Assembly: GCA_934102255.1 (NCBI GenBank)
Contig: CAKOSN010000009.1
Span: 1-53,912 of the forward strand
Direction of reading: 5' to 3'
Length of the DNA: 53,912 nt
DNA from: an uncultured Bacilli bacterium
GTDB taxonomy: Bacteria > Bacillota_I > Bacilli_A > RF39 > UBA660
The notes beneath the pieces were generated by a model. That model was not told the origin of the DNA. It saw only the letters and a list, made by a program, of their open reading frames with translations, and made no database searches. How positions within the stretch are numbered: position 1 is the stretch's first letter; each line of letters starts with the position of its first letter. Of the stretch, positions 34,262 to 43,382 are shown in pieces. The position numbers and the translations under genes are program-made.

Positions 34262-35197
34262 TTATTGGATTATAAAATCATTATTATCATAGAAGTTATT
34301 ATTTGGAGTTGTAGGTTCAAAATGATAATTAGGACTTTTTAAAGTAAAATCTATAAATTGCATACCATCTATTTTTTCTCTATTTGCATTTTCAACTTGG
34401 TAATGTAAATGATTTCCTGTTGAGTGTCCTGTCGTTCCAACACTTGCAACTTCTGTCCAATGATTTACTTTATCTCCAACTTTTACCTTTGCACTATTTG
34501 GATAAAGATGTGCAAACACCACATAATATGTTTCATCATAATCTTCATCACATTTAATTGTAATTAGATTACCAACATTATTTCCACTTTGATCGTAAGG
34601 TATATTTTCATTTTGAGTGAATGTTACATTATCAACTGTTCCATCACAAACTGAATAAACAGGAGTTTGAGCAGGTACTGCTAAATCCCAACCACCATGA
34701 ACATTGCTCTCTCCATAAATAACTCGTTGCTCATTAAAAAAACTTGTTACAGTAAAATCTTTATCCAATGGTAAATTAAAATGACCTGTACTAACTACTA
34801 AATAATCTTCATTTTCTTTTATATTAGTTTCGGTACAAGCAACCATATTTTTTACTCTCAGATCTTCACATACTGCATTAATTTCTCGTGCAGTTTTTTG
34901 TTCTTTATTTTGATTCATTGTATATAATGCATCTAATGTTAAACTAGTATCTTCCAAATGAAAATATAAAAGTCTTTGTAGTGGTACATAACCATCTTTC
35001 AAATATTTATTTACTGCTACTGTATAAGCATCAGCATACTCTGCATTATTTTGTACTTTTTCCTTTGTAAGTTTTGCACCAAAGAAATCAAAAATCATTA
35101 ATACACAAATTAAAATAACCATGGCAAATGCTATGGATAAAATGGTACTACCACCAATAATTTTTAGAAAAACATTTTTCTTCTTTTTATTTTTCAT
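34262..35197 (-). CDS. Membrane-anchored M23 endopeptidase of the transfer apparatus
   Basis: 311 aa. One membrane segment (about 11-35), a roughly 90-aa region of unknown fold, then an M23 (LytM/lysostaphin-like) zinc endopeptidase domain: NVHGGWDLAVP supplies His and Asp, VFAHLYPNS the next His, and GNHLHYQVEN the HxH pair. It probably opens peptidoglycan for the secretion channel, as VirB1-like hydrolases do in Gram-positive systems. Last gene of the T4SS operon before the oriT-like region. Confidence 0.88.
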   Translation of the reverse strand: MKNKKKKNVFLKIIGGSTILSIAFAMVILICVLMIFDFFGAKLTKEKVQNNAEYADAYTVAVNKYLKDGYVPLQRLLYFHLEDTSLTLDALYTMNQNKEQKTAREINAVCEDLRVKNMVACTETNIKENEDYLVVSTGHFNLPLDKDFTVTSFFNEQRVIYGESNVHGGWDLAVPAQTPVYSVCDGTVDNVTFTQNENIPYDQSGNNVGNLITIKCDEDYDETYYVVFAHLYPNSAKVKVGDKVNHWTEVASVGTTGHSTGNHLHYQVENANREKIDGMQFIDFTLKSPNYHFEPTTPNNNFYDNNDFIIQ

Positions 35198-35379
35198 TAC
35201 TTATATTTATAGAAAAGAGAAGAATAATAATCTTCCCCTTTTTCTATAACCTCTATTAGAATTTCCTTTGGAATTAAATCTAACAAAAAATCCATAAATG
35301 ATTCATTAGGATCATCAAATTCTTCAAGATACATTTTCTTGAATTTATTTCTCAACTCTCCAACTGTTAATTTTTTCAT
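35197..35379 (-). CDS. Small hypothetical protein in T4SS operon
   Basis: 60 aa, acidic, helical (VGELRNKFKKMYLEEFDDPN, FLLDLIPKEILIEVIEKGED). No recognised family. Its ends overlap the VirB4 gene (4 nt) and the M23 gene (1 nt), which shows tight coupling in the operon. Confidence 0.65.
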   Translation of the reverse strand: MKKLTVGELRNKFKKMYLEEFDDPNESFMDFLLDLIPKEILIEVIEKGEDYYSSLFYKYK

Positions 35380-37886
35380 ACTTTAAGTTCTTCTCCCATC
35401 AAATCAACTTCAATAGGTGTTGCAAGTATCTTAACTCTAATTCTATTTTTAGAATTAATAGTGAGCAAGAACTCTCCCATTTCTGCTTGCATCAAAAATT
35501 CTTTTTGTGTATCAGTTAATGGGTTTTGATAAAACAATTTCAAGTATGTAGTTAAGTCATCTTCTTTTAACATACCTACTAATTGATATTGACAATTATT
35601 AAATATTGCAGTAGCACTTCTAACACTATCATCATCTCCTATAAAGTCGTGAATTGATTGTGTAGCAGGAATAAATGCTCCATGATATTTTCTAATTCTA
35701 CGAGCAATTTGTTCAAATGTTAATAAAACTTCACTATCAGTATTTTTTAAATATAAGTGAAATTCATCAACAACTACTGCTATATTTTTAATTTGCTTTT
35801 TATCTTTTGCTTTATCATTTACTATCTTATTTCTTACAATAATGTTATTTAAGTAAGTTAATAGATTTACTAATTGAGTTGTAATAATTCTTTTGTTTTT
35901 ACTATACAATAAATCTTTTACATTAAATGCTATTAGATTGGAATCTAGATTTACTGATGTATAGCCATTAAATAACATCGCATCAGTTCCTACTTTAAAT
36001 CTATCTAATAATATTTCTAGTTTATCAACTATTTTTAATTGTTCTGGATTACTAATCATATTACGATAGTCTGGTAAGAAATCAATTAAATCTGAAAATA
36101 TTGGATAATCAGTATTTTCTAATTTTTCTAAACTAGATATTTTTGTATTTTTTGATATGCCAAATCTTTTATATAATTTTTCTATCATATCTAGCATAAC
36201 AACTACTTCACTCTCTTTAATTTCTTCAAAAGCACATTTAATAAATGTTTCAAGTGATCCAAGATGTTTAGCAAGTGGACAATCTTCATAATTAATACTA
36301 TCTACATCACTATCTTCTTTTTCTTCTTTATCACTTGGAAGAAATCTAACTTGTAATGGATTTATAATTCCACCACTAGCAGAATACATATCAATATATT
36401 CTCCTTTATTTTTTCTAACTAACTTCTCATATTCCCCCTCTGCATCGAATAAAAAGCACTTATTTCCACGATTAATCTCGTTAATAATCATTTTCTTTAA
36501 GGTAAAACTTTTACCTCCTCCTGTTGATGCTATTATTGCTAAATTACTTGATGGTCTTGTTGCATCTTTATGAAATATATCAAATATGGTAGGTAATGCA
36601 GTATGAATATCCGATCCTATCATATAACCTGTTTCATCATTAAAATGTGTAATTGTTAACGGAAAAGATGCTGCAAGAGTTAAACTTGGAAGATAGTTAT
36701 GATAATCTTCAAAACCATTTTTAGATATATCAAATGATTGCCAACCTTCTAATTGCCTCATACGAGGAGCATCTAGTTTGATATGGAAAATATCTGCTAT
36801 CTTTTTTAGTTCTCTTATCTTTTCTTCTCTTTGTTTTTTATTACCATTTATAATGATAATAAAATCTACTTCTTTTATTTTTTCATCTCCATTTTTAATT
36901 TGTGTCATCAATGCTTGGAAATTTTCTCTTTCAGTATCCATTTGTGTAGCATCTGATAACTTTCTTGTTGTACTCCTTTCAGAGATTAAAAACTCATAAT
37001 TACTATCTAATCTTCTAACTAATTCATCAGTAGGAATTGTATCTTTTATATGGATGCAACTTCTAGTGTCTGGAACATTAAATAGTTCTTCAAAAAATAA
37101 TTCATCAATAAATGGTGGAATCTTTTTTATAGTAACAACTTGTATTTCTTCTTCATCTAATTTAATATATCCCATATTTTCTTGAACAAAAAAAGGAGAG
37201 ATTAATTCAATTAAATCACTCCACATTAATTGCTCTATACTTGCAGTTGATAAATAAAGATTAACAAGAAATTGATATACTTCTAATTTATTAGTTATTG
37301 TTTTAACATTTAATCTAGGTGTCATGTTGTAGCATTGCATTTTCATTTCTTCTGAAATATGTTCTAGTGCTTTATCATTATCACTGACTAATACAAAATA
37401 ATATCTACTAGTTGTTGTAAGATTTTGTTCTTCTAATAATTCTAATCTATCATATCTTTCTTTCAAGAACTTAACCTTTTCTTCATCATTAGAATATTCT
37501 TCCATTAGTTTTGTATAATAATCTTTATTTGCATTAAGATCAATCTTATCATCTAATTTATATATTCTTAAATTCAAGTCTTTTAATTGATATAGATATT
37601 TAAGTTGATGAAAGAAATTATTTTTTTGAGTATTTGATGTTAAAGATAAATCAATAGCATCTACTGAAAATACTCTTGCATAAGTATTATCACGAAGTTT
37701 AATTATTCCATCATTATCCACAAAATCTGCATTAGTAAAAGTTTGAGCATTTTTAAATTTTCTTTTTAAAACATTTTTAGTTATATATTTTTGTTTCATT
37801 TTATCTCTTTTTTTAACAAATTTTTCTATAACTTTATGTGCTTTATTTTTTTTCTTTTGTTCTTTACTAACTTGTTGTTTCTTCAA
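35376..37886 (-). CDS. VirB4-type conjugation ATPase
   Basis: 836 aa. N-terminal CagE/TrbE/VirB4 domain, then Walker A in NLAIIASTGGGKSFTLKKM (about 450) and Walker B in IAVVVDEFHLYLKNTDS (about 695). RRIRKYHGAFIPATQS is the typical later motif. It powers assembly and substrate passage of the type IV channel at the inner face of the membrane. It overlaps the PrgI-like gene by 20 nt. Confidence 0.93.
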   Translation of the reverse strand: MKKQQVSKEQKKKNKAHKVIEKFVKKRDKMKQKYITKNVLKRKFKNAQTFTNADFVDNDGIIKLRDNTYARVFSVDAIDLSLTSNTQKNNFFHQLKYLYQLKDLNLRIYKLDDKIDLNANKDYYTKLMEEYSNDEEKVKFLKERYDRLELLEEQNLTTTSRYYFVLVSDNDKALEHISEEMKMQCYNMTPRLNVKTITNKLEVYQFLVNLYLSTASIEQLMWSDLIELISPFFVQENMGYIKLDEEEIQVVTIKKIPPFIDELFFEELFNVPDTRSCIHIKDTIPTDELVRRLDSNYEFLISERSTTRKLSDATQMDTERENFQALMTQIKNGDEKIKEVDFIIIINGNKKQREEKIRELKKIADIFHIKLDAPRMRQLEGWQSFDISKNGFEDYHNYLPSLTLAASFPLTITHFNDETGYMIGSDIHTALPTIFDIFHKDATRPSSNLAIIASTGGGKSFTLKKMIINEINRGNKCFLFDAEGEYEKLVRKNKGEYIDMYSASGGIINPLQVRFLPSDKEEKEDSDVDSINYEDCPLAKHLGSLETFIKCAFEEIKESEVVVMLDMIEKLYKRFGISKNTKISSLEKLENTDYPIFSDLIDFLPDYRNMISNPEQLKIVDKLEILLDRFKVGTDAMLFNGYTSVNLDSNLIAFNVKDLLYSKNKRIITTQLVNLLTYLNNIIVRNKIVNDKAKDKKQIKNIAVVVDEFHLYLKNTDSEVLLTFEQIARRIRKYHGAFIPATQSIHDFIGDDDSVRSATAIFNNCQYQLVGMLKEDDLTTYLKLFYQNPLTDTQKEFLMQAEMGEFLLTINSKNRIRVKILATPIEVDLMGEELKV

Positions 37887-38169
37887 CTTTACTCACCTGT
37901 CCTTCCTTTTGATATACAAATAATTTTTCTCTAAATAGGAACTTAAATATAAGACCTATAACTTTATACATTCTATTTTTCTTACTAACATTAATAGGAA
38001 GTAAACAAAATATTCCTATCATTAAACCTACTATTGCAGGTATTTTAAGTGGAGTAAAACAAAATAAAACTATAAATAAAATAATCATTGGTAAAGCTAT
38101 AACAATATCTGATATTTCTATACCTTTAAATCCTAGATTTCTTTTGATTGATTTTACAGTTATATACAT
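37867..38169 (-). CDS. PrgI/VirB3-like membrane protein
   Basis: 100 aa with two membrane segments (about 21-40 and 44-60). KRNLGFKGIEISDIVIALPM and FKFLFREKLFVYQK fit the PrgI family, the VirB3-like component of Gram-positive conjugation systems. Located directly upstream of VirB4, the canonical order. Confidence 0.82.
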   Translation of the reverse strand: MYITVKSIKRNLGFKGIEISDIVIALPMIILFIVLFCFTPLKIPAIVGLMIGIFCLLPINVSKKNRMYKVIGLIFKFLFREKLFVYQKEGQVSKVEETTS

Positions 38170-38181
38170 AATTCATTCCTC

Positions 38182-39567
38182 CTATATCATATTCTTTCTT
38201 CTTCTATAATAAGAAGTATTATAACTTGCTCTTGGCATTACTTTTCTAACAGTATTTCCTAAACTACTAGCACCTGCATTAATAAAAGCATCACTTGCAC
38301 TAAACTTATTTGAATCTGGTTTTCTACCCATTCGTTGTCCTGTTGCATACATTTTACTACCCATTGTAGTTGCAAATTTTTGCATTCTACTTTGAGGTTG
38401 TCCACCATCAGTCATTCCCATAGTTCCCAAAGCAATACCTGCTTGTGATAATGCTTGTGATCCTACTGCTTTTCCGCCTTTCATTGCTGCACCTGTTGCA
38501 AGTAGTCCTCCTCCTATTGTTGCTCCTGCTCCAAGTGTTGCTCCAATACCTGCCATTTTTCCATAACCCATTAACGACATTAATTGTTCTCTACCACTTG
38601 CTGCACTTACATTTGCACCAATGAATCTATTAATTACTTGACTACCTGTTAAAATAAATGTTGCACATCCTAAATATAAAAGTGATTTTGTAGTTAAGTT
38701 CATAAAATTATTAGTAAAGAAAGTAGTTGCACCTATTTCTTGCATAACCATAACTGTTAAACTAACTATTAACATAACTACTGCACTTTGGAGTGCTAAT
38801 GATACTAATTGTTCTATTACTGCACCTCTCCTTTGTTTATTCCCTACACTAGTAGCAAATACTATTGGTGCTATTGAAAATAAGAATAAAAACTCTATTT
38901 GCCTTCTACCGAGCATTATTCCTGCAAAGAATAAACTATACAAGAAAAAGCCACCACAGAGAATTGCCATAATCCAATTAATATCATATTTGTAATCTTT
39001 TTCATCAGATAATATTATTCGTGATTTTGTAACATATTTAGATATATATAATTCATCATCATTAAAAGAGCCATTCTTAACAAGTTGCTCTATACTTTTA
39101 TTTTCTTTAAACTTATCACTATTTTTATAACCATCTCTATATGAGATAAACATTGTCAGCATTGTATCACTCATTTTTGTATTGGTACTACTTTCAAATA
39201 TATTACCTGTATAATTTGAGAGGGTTATTGAAAAATTAGATACTTGAACAAATAGAAATGTGGACATCATAATTAATGTTCCACATTTTACTATCTCCAT
39301 TATTATATTTTTAAAAGTTGTTTCTTCATCTGAATCTAAAAGTTTATTTACAAATTTCCATATTATAAATAGTGCAAATAATGTTACTGCGATTGCCATA
39401 ACACCTGTATAAAAATTTTTAAATGTTTGATTATTAGATAATGAATTTATTATATCAAAGGCATTTAATTTTTTTATAATTTCTAAAAGTCCATCTATTA
39501 AGTCATATATGAAATGAATTATATACCACCCTAGACTTCTTAATAAATCAAAAACTTTTGTCATCAT
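38182..39567 (-). CDS. VirB6/TrbL-like polytopic channel protein
   Basis: 461 aa with about six membrane segments (for example 55-75, 95-120, 200-225, 230-250, 260-285 and 300-315). The hydrophilic C-terminal tail is Gly/Ala/Ser/Met-rich (GYGKMAGIGATLGAGATIGG). The layout matches the VirB6/TrbL-like proteins of Gram-positive T4SS. Two in-frame ATG codons (39567, 39564) are possible starts. Lies between VirB2-like and PrgI-like genes. Confidence 0.85.
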   Translation of the reverse strand: MMTKVFDLLRSLGWYIIHFIYDLIDGLLEIIKKLNAFDIINSLSNNQTFKNFYTGVMAIAVTLFALFIIWKFVNKLLDSDEETTFKNIIMEIVKCGTLIMMSTFLFVQVSNFSITLSNYTGNIFESSTNTKMSDTMLTMFISYRDGYKNSDKFKENKSIEQLVKNGSFNDDELYISKYVTKSRIILSDEKDYKYDINWIMAILCGGFFLYSLFFAGIMLGRRQIEFLFLFSIAPIVFATSVGNKQRRGAVIEQLVSLALQSAVVMLIVSLTVMVMQEIGATTFFTNNFMNLTTKSLLYLGCATFILTGSQVINRFIGANVSAASGREQLMSLMGYGKMAGIGATLGAGATIGGGLLATGAAMKGGKAVGSQALSQAGIALGTMGMTDGGQPQSRMQKFATTMGSKMYATGQRMGRKPDSNKFSASDAFINAGASSLGNTVRKVMPRASYNTSYYRRRKNMI

Positions 39568-39578
39568 AAAGCATACAC

Positions 39579-39860
39579 CTATGTGAATAATCTAATTATA
39601 ATATTAACTAATGAAATTGCTAAAATAATACCAAATATTCCTAATAGGGTTTGTAATATTCTTGTCTTTACTCTTGGCTTTTGATCTACATCTACAACTG
39701 CATACATAATAAAACTTACTACAAGAGCAACACCTGCAAGAGATATTCCAACCGCTAATGCCCAATCAGTAATTTGTTTAATAACTTTTAATACGGTATC
39801 AACGGTATAAGTTCCACCTTCTAATTGTTGAATTGCTAATACATTAAATAAATTTTTCAT
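39579..39860 (-). CDS. VirB2-like small membrane protein
   Basis: 93 aa from the ATG at 39860 (GGGTG site; a GTG at 39869 is less likely). Two membrane helices (about 28-50 and 66-88) separated by a basic loop (DVDQKPRVKTRI). Size, topology and position as first gene of the T4SS operon fit the VirB2/TrbC-like group. An attenuator lies immediately upstream. Confidence 0.75.
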   Translation of the reverse strand: MKNLFNVLAIQQLEGGTYTVDTVLKVIKQITDWALAVGISLAGVALVVSFIMYAVVDVDQKPRVKTRILQTLLGIFGIILAISLVNIIIRLFT

Positions 39861-39895
39861 TATATTCACCCTTTCTTTTAATTTTGTCTATAAAC

Positions 39896-39947
39896 AAAAA
39901 AAGAACTGTGTAATTATCAATAACATTGATTAATAACTACACAGTTC
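39896..39947 (-). terminator. Terminator arm of transfer-operon attenuator
   Basis: Minus strand arms at 39938-39947 and 39903-39912 (GAACTGTGTA/TACACAGTTC) with an inner ATCAAT/ATTGAT pairing, then seven T. It closes the surface/ssb operon or controls read-through into the T4SS genes. Confidence 0.8.
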
Positions 39948-40030
39948 CAAGAAAGACTTGTCCTTTAAAAATTAAAACACTACACCTTAACTAGAATGTG
40001 TAGCTATTAACCTAATTTTCAAAGAACATC
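39930..40030 (-). promoter_or_regulatory. Attenuator leader with boxA-like sequence
   Basis: Minus strand TGTTCTTTGAAAATT (about 40014-40029) resembles the rRNA-type boxA. It is followed by segment 1 (39997-40010), which can pair over 14 bp (one G-U) with the terminator's first arm (39930-39943), or over CTACAC/GTGTAG with 39980-39985. Mutually exclusive structures imply regulated termination. Confidence 0.6.
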
Positions 40031-40041
40031 AGTTTATTTTT

Positions 40042-40719
40042 TTATTTTGACATTTCTTTATTATTTTTTTCTAACTTTTCTATTAATGTGTCATTCATAT
40101 AAGAATTAACTAAATCTTTATTACAAATAACATCTTCTATATCAACTCTATCATCATTACCTGCAACAAAATGTTTACCATCAAAAGAATTATCTTTATC
40201 ACTAAAATTTCTTTCAAATATTAATGGTACAGTGCTTTCACAATTTGAGTGATATATTGCAAAAAATCCTTTTTGCTTTGACTTTAAATTATCATCAACA
40301 TAAATATTATTATCAACAATAAATCCAATAACTTCATAATATTGATTAAATTCCTTACTATATGCTTGTCCTCTAACTAATGGACCTATTTCAGTAGGTC
40401 TTAATTCAAAGTCATTAGTATTTGAATTTTTAATAATATCTAAGCATCTTTTAATTTTTTCTTCCATAGATGAATTATCTAATTCTTTCATAGATTGATA
40501 ATACCAAGTACAATTTTCTATGATATCAGATTTTTCATCTAAAATTTCTTTTATAAATATATTACTTTTTGACATATAACCCTGTTCTTTATCACTCCAT
40601 AAATCCAATGTTGTGAAAAATATTTGGTCATCATAATCAAATCCTAAAAAATAATATTTATTATCATTCAATCCTATGAATGCTTGACCTTTTTTTAATT
40701 CATCTTTCAAGTTCTTCAC
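40042..40719 (-). CDS. Hypothetical protein (copy B)
   Basis: About 225 aa from a GTG at 40719, aligned with the ATG of the copy-A homologue; a TTG at 40710 is also possible. Acidic, no membrane segment. Shared blocks with copy A: DELKKGQAFIGL, KYYFLGFDYDDQIFFT, LDLWSDKEQGYMSKSNIFIK. A second half (about 120-225) may be another domain (LRPTEIGPLVRGQAYSKEF). Family not recognised. Last gene before the attenuator and T4SS operon. Confidence 0.65.
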   Translation of the reverse strand: MKNLKDELKKGQAFIGLNDNKYYFLGFDYDDQIFFTTLDLWSDKEQGYMSKSNIFIKEILDEKSDIIENCTWYYQSMKELDNSSMEEKIKRCLDIIKNSNTNDFELRPTEIGPLVRGQAYSKEFNQYYEVIGFIVDNNIYVDDNLKSKQKGFFAIYHSNCESTVPLIFERNFSDKDNSFDGKHFVAGNDDRVDIEDVICNKDLVNSYMNDTLIEKLEKNNKEMSK

Positions 40720-41203
40720 TTCCTTTATCTCTATCATCATTAAAGCAACATTGTAATCCACCATAACCACATATTTTATATTCTCCATCGTCAATAGTAA
40801 TATAATCGTCTAAATTATATTTATCAATTTCTTTCTTTAATGTGGCAATATCTTCTTCGATAAAATCATTATAATCTTTTAATTCTTCCCAATCGTTATA
40901 GTCTATATGACACATATTTGATTCACTATCACATACAAAATCATATACATATTTTAATAATGGGCTTAATTCACTTACCTTTGGCATATTAAATTCTACA
41001 CCATTGTTTTTTTTAATAAGTTTATATAATGAACTTTCTATTACTTCTATTGATGCAGTATTATAATTGCAACCTATATCAGAAGTATTAAAATAATTGA
41101 TTACATTTGCTTTCTTATGAGATTCTAAATCTTCTACTATGTAATTAAAATATAAATCATCAGAGTCATTCCAATAATTTAATAATTCATATTGATATTT
41201 CAT
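40700..41203 (-). CDS. Acidic hypothetical protein (copy B)
   Basis: 167 aa, homologue of 214-726 with the same acidic character and ending GSEELER. Conserved LLNYWNDSDDLYF, ESNMCHIDYNDW and a Cys-bearing end (ICGYGGLQCC). Starts about 4 nt after the ssb stop and overlaps the next gene by 20 nt. Same suggestions as for copy A: unknown, possibly an anti-defence protein. Confidence 0.75.
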   Translation of the reverse strand: MKYQYELLNYWNDSDDLYFNYIVEDLESHKKANVINYFNTSDIGCNYNTASIEVIESSLYKLIKKNNGVEFNMPKVSELSPLLKYVYDFVCDSESNMCHIDYNDWEELKDYNDFIEEDIATLKKEIDKYNLDDYITIDDGEYKICGYGGLQCCFNDDRDKGSEELER

Positions 41204-41206
41204 TAT

Positions 41207-41620
41207 TTATCTTTCCATTTCAGTTTGTTTTTTTTCTTTATTTGTTAATTCATGAACTTGACCATCAGAAGTATAAACTTTATTATTTGTTCTATCAGTA
41301 ATTTCAAAACCAAGAATATCTATTGCTTTATCTTTATATGTTTTCCCATCTCTTTCAACATCTTTTTGATAAGTAGATATTCTACCTTTTACAGAGACCC
41401 AATCTCCTTTTTGAATTTCATTACCATAAGAGTTTACTAATTCTCCTCTTAATACAATAGGAACAAACTGTGTATTCCCATTATTATTTTGTGCTAAATC
41501 AAATCTTAATATTTTTTTACCATTTTGATTAGTATAAATATCATTGATATTAGCAACATTCCCTTCTAATTCAAATTTATTTTTTGAATTTTTTACTTCT
41601 CTTTCAACTTCGTTATTCAT
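41207..41620 (-). CDS. ssb: Single-stranded DNA-binding protein (copy B)
   Basis: 137 aa from the ATG at 41620 (AAGGAGGAG site; an upstream in-frame start at 41665 is not needed). Same OB-fold blocks as copy A (FELEGNVANINDIYTNQNGK, LRFDLAQNN, GDWVSVKGRISTY) and clearly its close paralogue. Ends TEMER. In this copy it follows the InlB-repeat gene directly, because the recombinase-like gene sits elsewhere. Confidence 0.9.
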   Translation of the reverse strand: MNNEVEREVKNSKNKFELEGNVANINDIYTNQNGKKILRFDLAQNNNGNTQFVPIVLRGELVNSYGNEIQKGDWVSVKGRISTYQKDVERDGKTYKDKAIDILGFEITDRTNNKVYTSDGQVHELTNKEKKQTEMER

Positions 41621-41640
41621 ATTTTTTCTCCTCCTTATTT

Positions 41641-42903
41641 TTATCTTCTTTGAACATTTGACCATCCACTGTCACACGAAATTTGTTTATAAATAGAATA
41701 TCCATTACCACTTCTAGGTAAAATATTCCATGCGTTATTATATAAATTCATTACTTTTGAATAATTACCAGAACACCAAACAGATCCCCAATCAGTTAAA
41801 CTACAAAAATCATATCCTGCATTTCTCAATTTAGTTAGCTGATATGATGCATTTGAACTTCCTGCTGATCCAAACGATGCTCCACAATTATATTCTGAAA
41901 TATTAATTGTAAATCCTACTGCATATTCTGGTTGATACCAAGTTGTCCATGGGGTATATCCACTAATATAATAAAAATTAGTGTCATAACCTAATTGACT
42001 TGCATTCGTATTTGGTGTACTAATGTATGCTCCATATTTATTATATGTAGTAAGTCTATGTGAGCCATTCAAATAAAAATGAGCTTCATAAGTATTAATA
42101 CTCCAACTTGGAGATATTGTAGTATTACTTGTTCCTACTGTTATTGTTTGATCATAATTTGTACTTCTACCGATTAATGAATTTGCCTTAACTCTTACTT
42201 GACTTCCATAATTAACATTTTGACACCAGTCAATTACATCATCCGCAACTAATGTTCCATTAACCCAAACATCAAATGTATATCCATCTAGACCTGAATT
42301 ATATGTAATTCCATCAATTACCGGATTTACATCAACTAGATAACTATTTGTACTCCAATTAGCATTATAATTTAAATTTCCTGTTGTTCCTTTTGGAATT
42401 GTCACCGATGTTTGACTTGTACTACCATTACTTCCTGTCCATCCTAAAAAAGTAAAACCATTTCTGGTAGGATTAACTAATGTAAAACTATCTTCAACAG
42501 TATAACTTGTTTTTTGTCCATTGATAGTTCCACCATTCAAATTATAGGATATACTATATGCAACTTTATCCCACTTTGCATATATCAATTTATTATCAAT
42601 TTGTGTTACATCATCTACATTTATAGAATAGTTTACATTTCCATTTGAACTGGTACTATATCCTAAAAAGTTATATCCTTTTCTTGTTGGGCTTGGTAAT
42701 GTAGTTTTATTATCATTAACTATAACTGAATCTAAGTCATTAAATTGTCCACCATTTGCATTTATCTTAAATACATATCCTTTTGTCTTAAATATATCTG
42801 TTACATTTGTGCTTGTTGTAAAAAATGAATGTGTTAATTTTATAGAACAAAATAATGCTAAAATTAGAACAAATATTTTAATTATTTTTTTCAAACTTCT
42901 CAC
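41641..42903 (-). CDS. Secreted InlB B-repeat protein (copy B)
   Basis: 420 aa. Signal segment followed by THSFFTTSTNVTDIFKTKG, strikingly like the SipW-type start of the TasA-like neighbour (AYFTTSTDITNYFK). Two InlB B-repeats (FKINANGGQFNDLDS...IYAKW and ISYNLNGGTINGQ...NANW), one more than copy A. Then the conserved C-terminal domain with YEAHFYLNGSHRLTTYNK and several Cys. Starts inside the SipW gene (26-nt overlap). Likely a matrix or fibre component. Confidence 0.78.
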   Translation of the reverse strand: MRSLKKIIKIFVLILALFCSIKLTHSFFTTSTNVTDIFKTKGYVFKINANGGQFNDLDSVIVNDNKTTLPSPTRKGYNFLGYSTSSNGNVNYSINVDDVTQIDNKLIYAKWDKVAYSISYNLNGGTINGQKTSYTVEDSFTLVNPTRNGFTFLGWTGSNGSTSQTSVTIPKGTTGNLNYNANWSTNSYLVDVNPVIDGITYNSGLDGYTFDVWVNGTLVADDVIDWCQNVNYGSQVRVKANSLIGRSTNYDQTITVGTSNTTISPSWSINTYEAHFYLNGSHRLTTYNKYGAYISTPNTNASQLGYDTNFYYISGYTPWTTWYQPEYAVGFTINISEYNCGASFGSAGSSNASYQLTKLRNAGYDFCSLTDWGSVWCSGNYSKVMNLYNNAWNILPRSGNGYSIYKQISCDSGWSNVQRR

Positions 42904-43363
42904 CTACTTTTTTCTTTTTATCAACTATCATATCTACTAGAATAATTATCAAACATATCCATAATAAATATTTATGAGTATAAATAAAATCAGCATAATA
43001 TCCAAGAAATGGAATACACCAATCTGTTCCTTGACCTAATATCTGATTTTTACTTACTAAAAGATTATCATAGGTATTATTAGCATCTCCTTTCGTTATA
43101 ATGCCATTTTCAGTTACATCATATATTCTATGTGAAATTATATGATCTTCTAATTGATAAACTAAAATATCTCCTACTTCATAATCTTGATAATCTTTAT
43201 CATGATAATATAGAATACCACCAACATTTAGTGTTGGCTCCATACTGCCAGATATTACAACAAGGGGTTTTTGACCCCATATAGTTGGAACAAAAATAAG
43301 TAAATAAATGATTACCAAAATGTATATTATTTTAAATATACAATTTTTTATTTTTACCAACAT
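42878..43363 (-). CDS. sipW: SipW-type signal peptidase I (copy B)
   Basis: 161 aa. VVISGSMEPTLNVGGILYYH with the catalytic Ser, DHIISHRIYD with the catalytic His, IITKGDANNTYD, and membrane segments at both ends. Closely parallels 2561-3043 and sits in the same TasA-SipW-InlB order. AAAGGAATG ribosome site after the TasA-like gene. Confidence 0.88.
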   Translation of the reverse strand: MLVKIKNCIFKIIYILVIIYLLIFVPTIWGQKPLVVISGSMEPTLNVGGILYYHDKDYQDYEVGDILVYQLEDHIISHRIYDVTENGIITKGDANNTYDNLLVSKNQILGQGTDWCIPFLGYYADFIYTHKYLLWICLIIILVDMIVDKKKKVGEKFEKNN

Positions 43364-43382
43364 TTAAAATCATTCCTTTTAA

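Noticed and set aside
40012..40029. Five-codon ORF MFFEN-stop in the attenuator leader as a leader peptide
   Set aside because: No ribosome site upstream, and the same bases are better explained as a boxA-like sequence.
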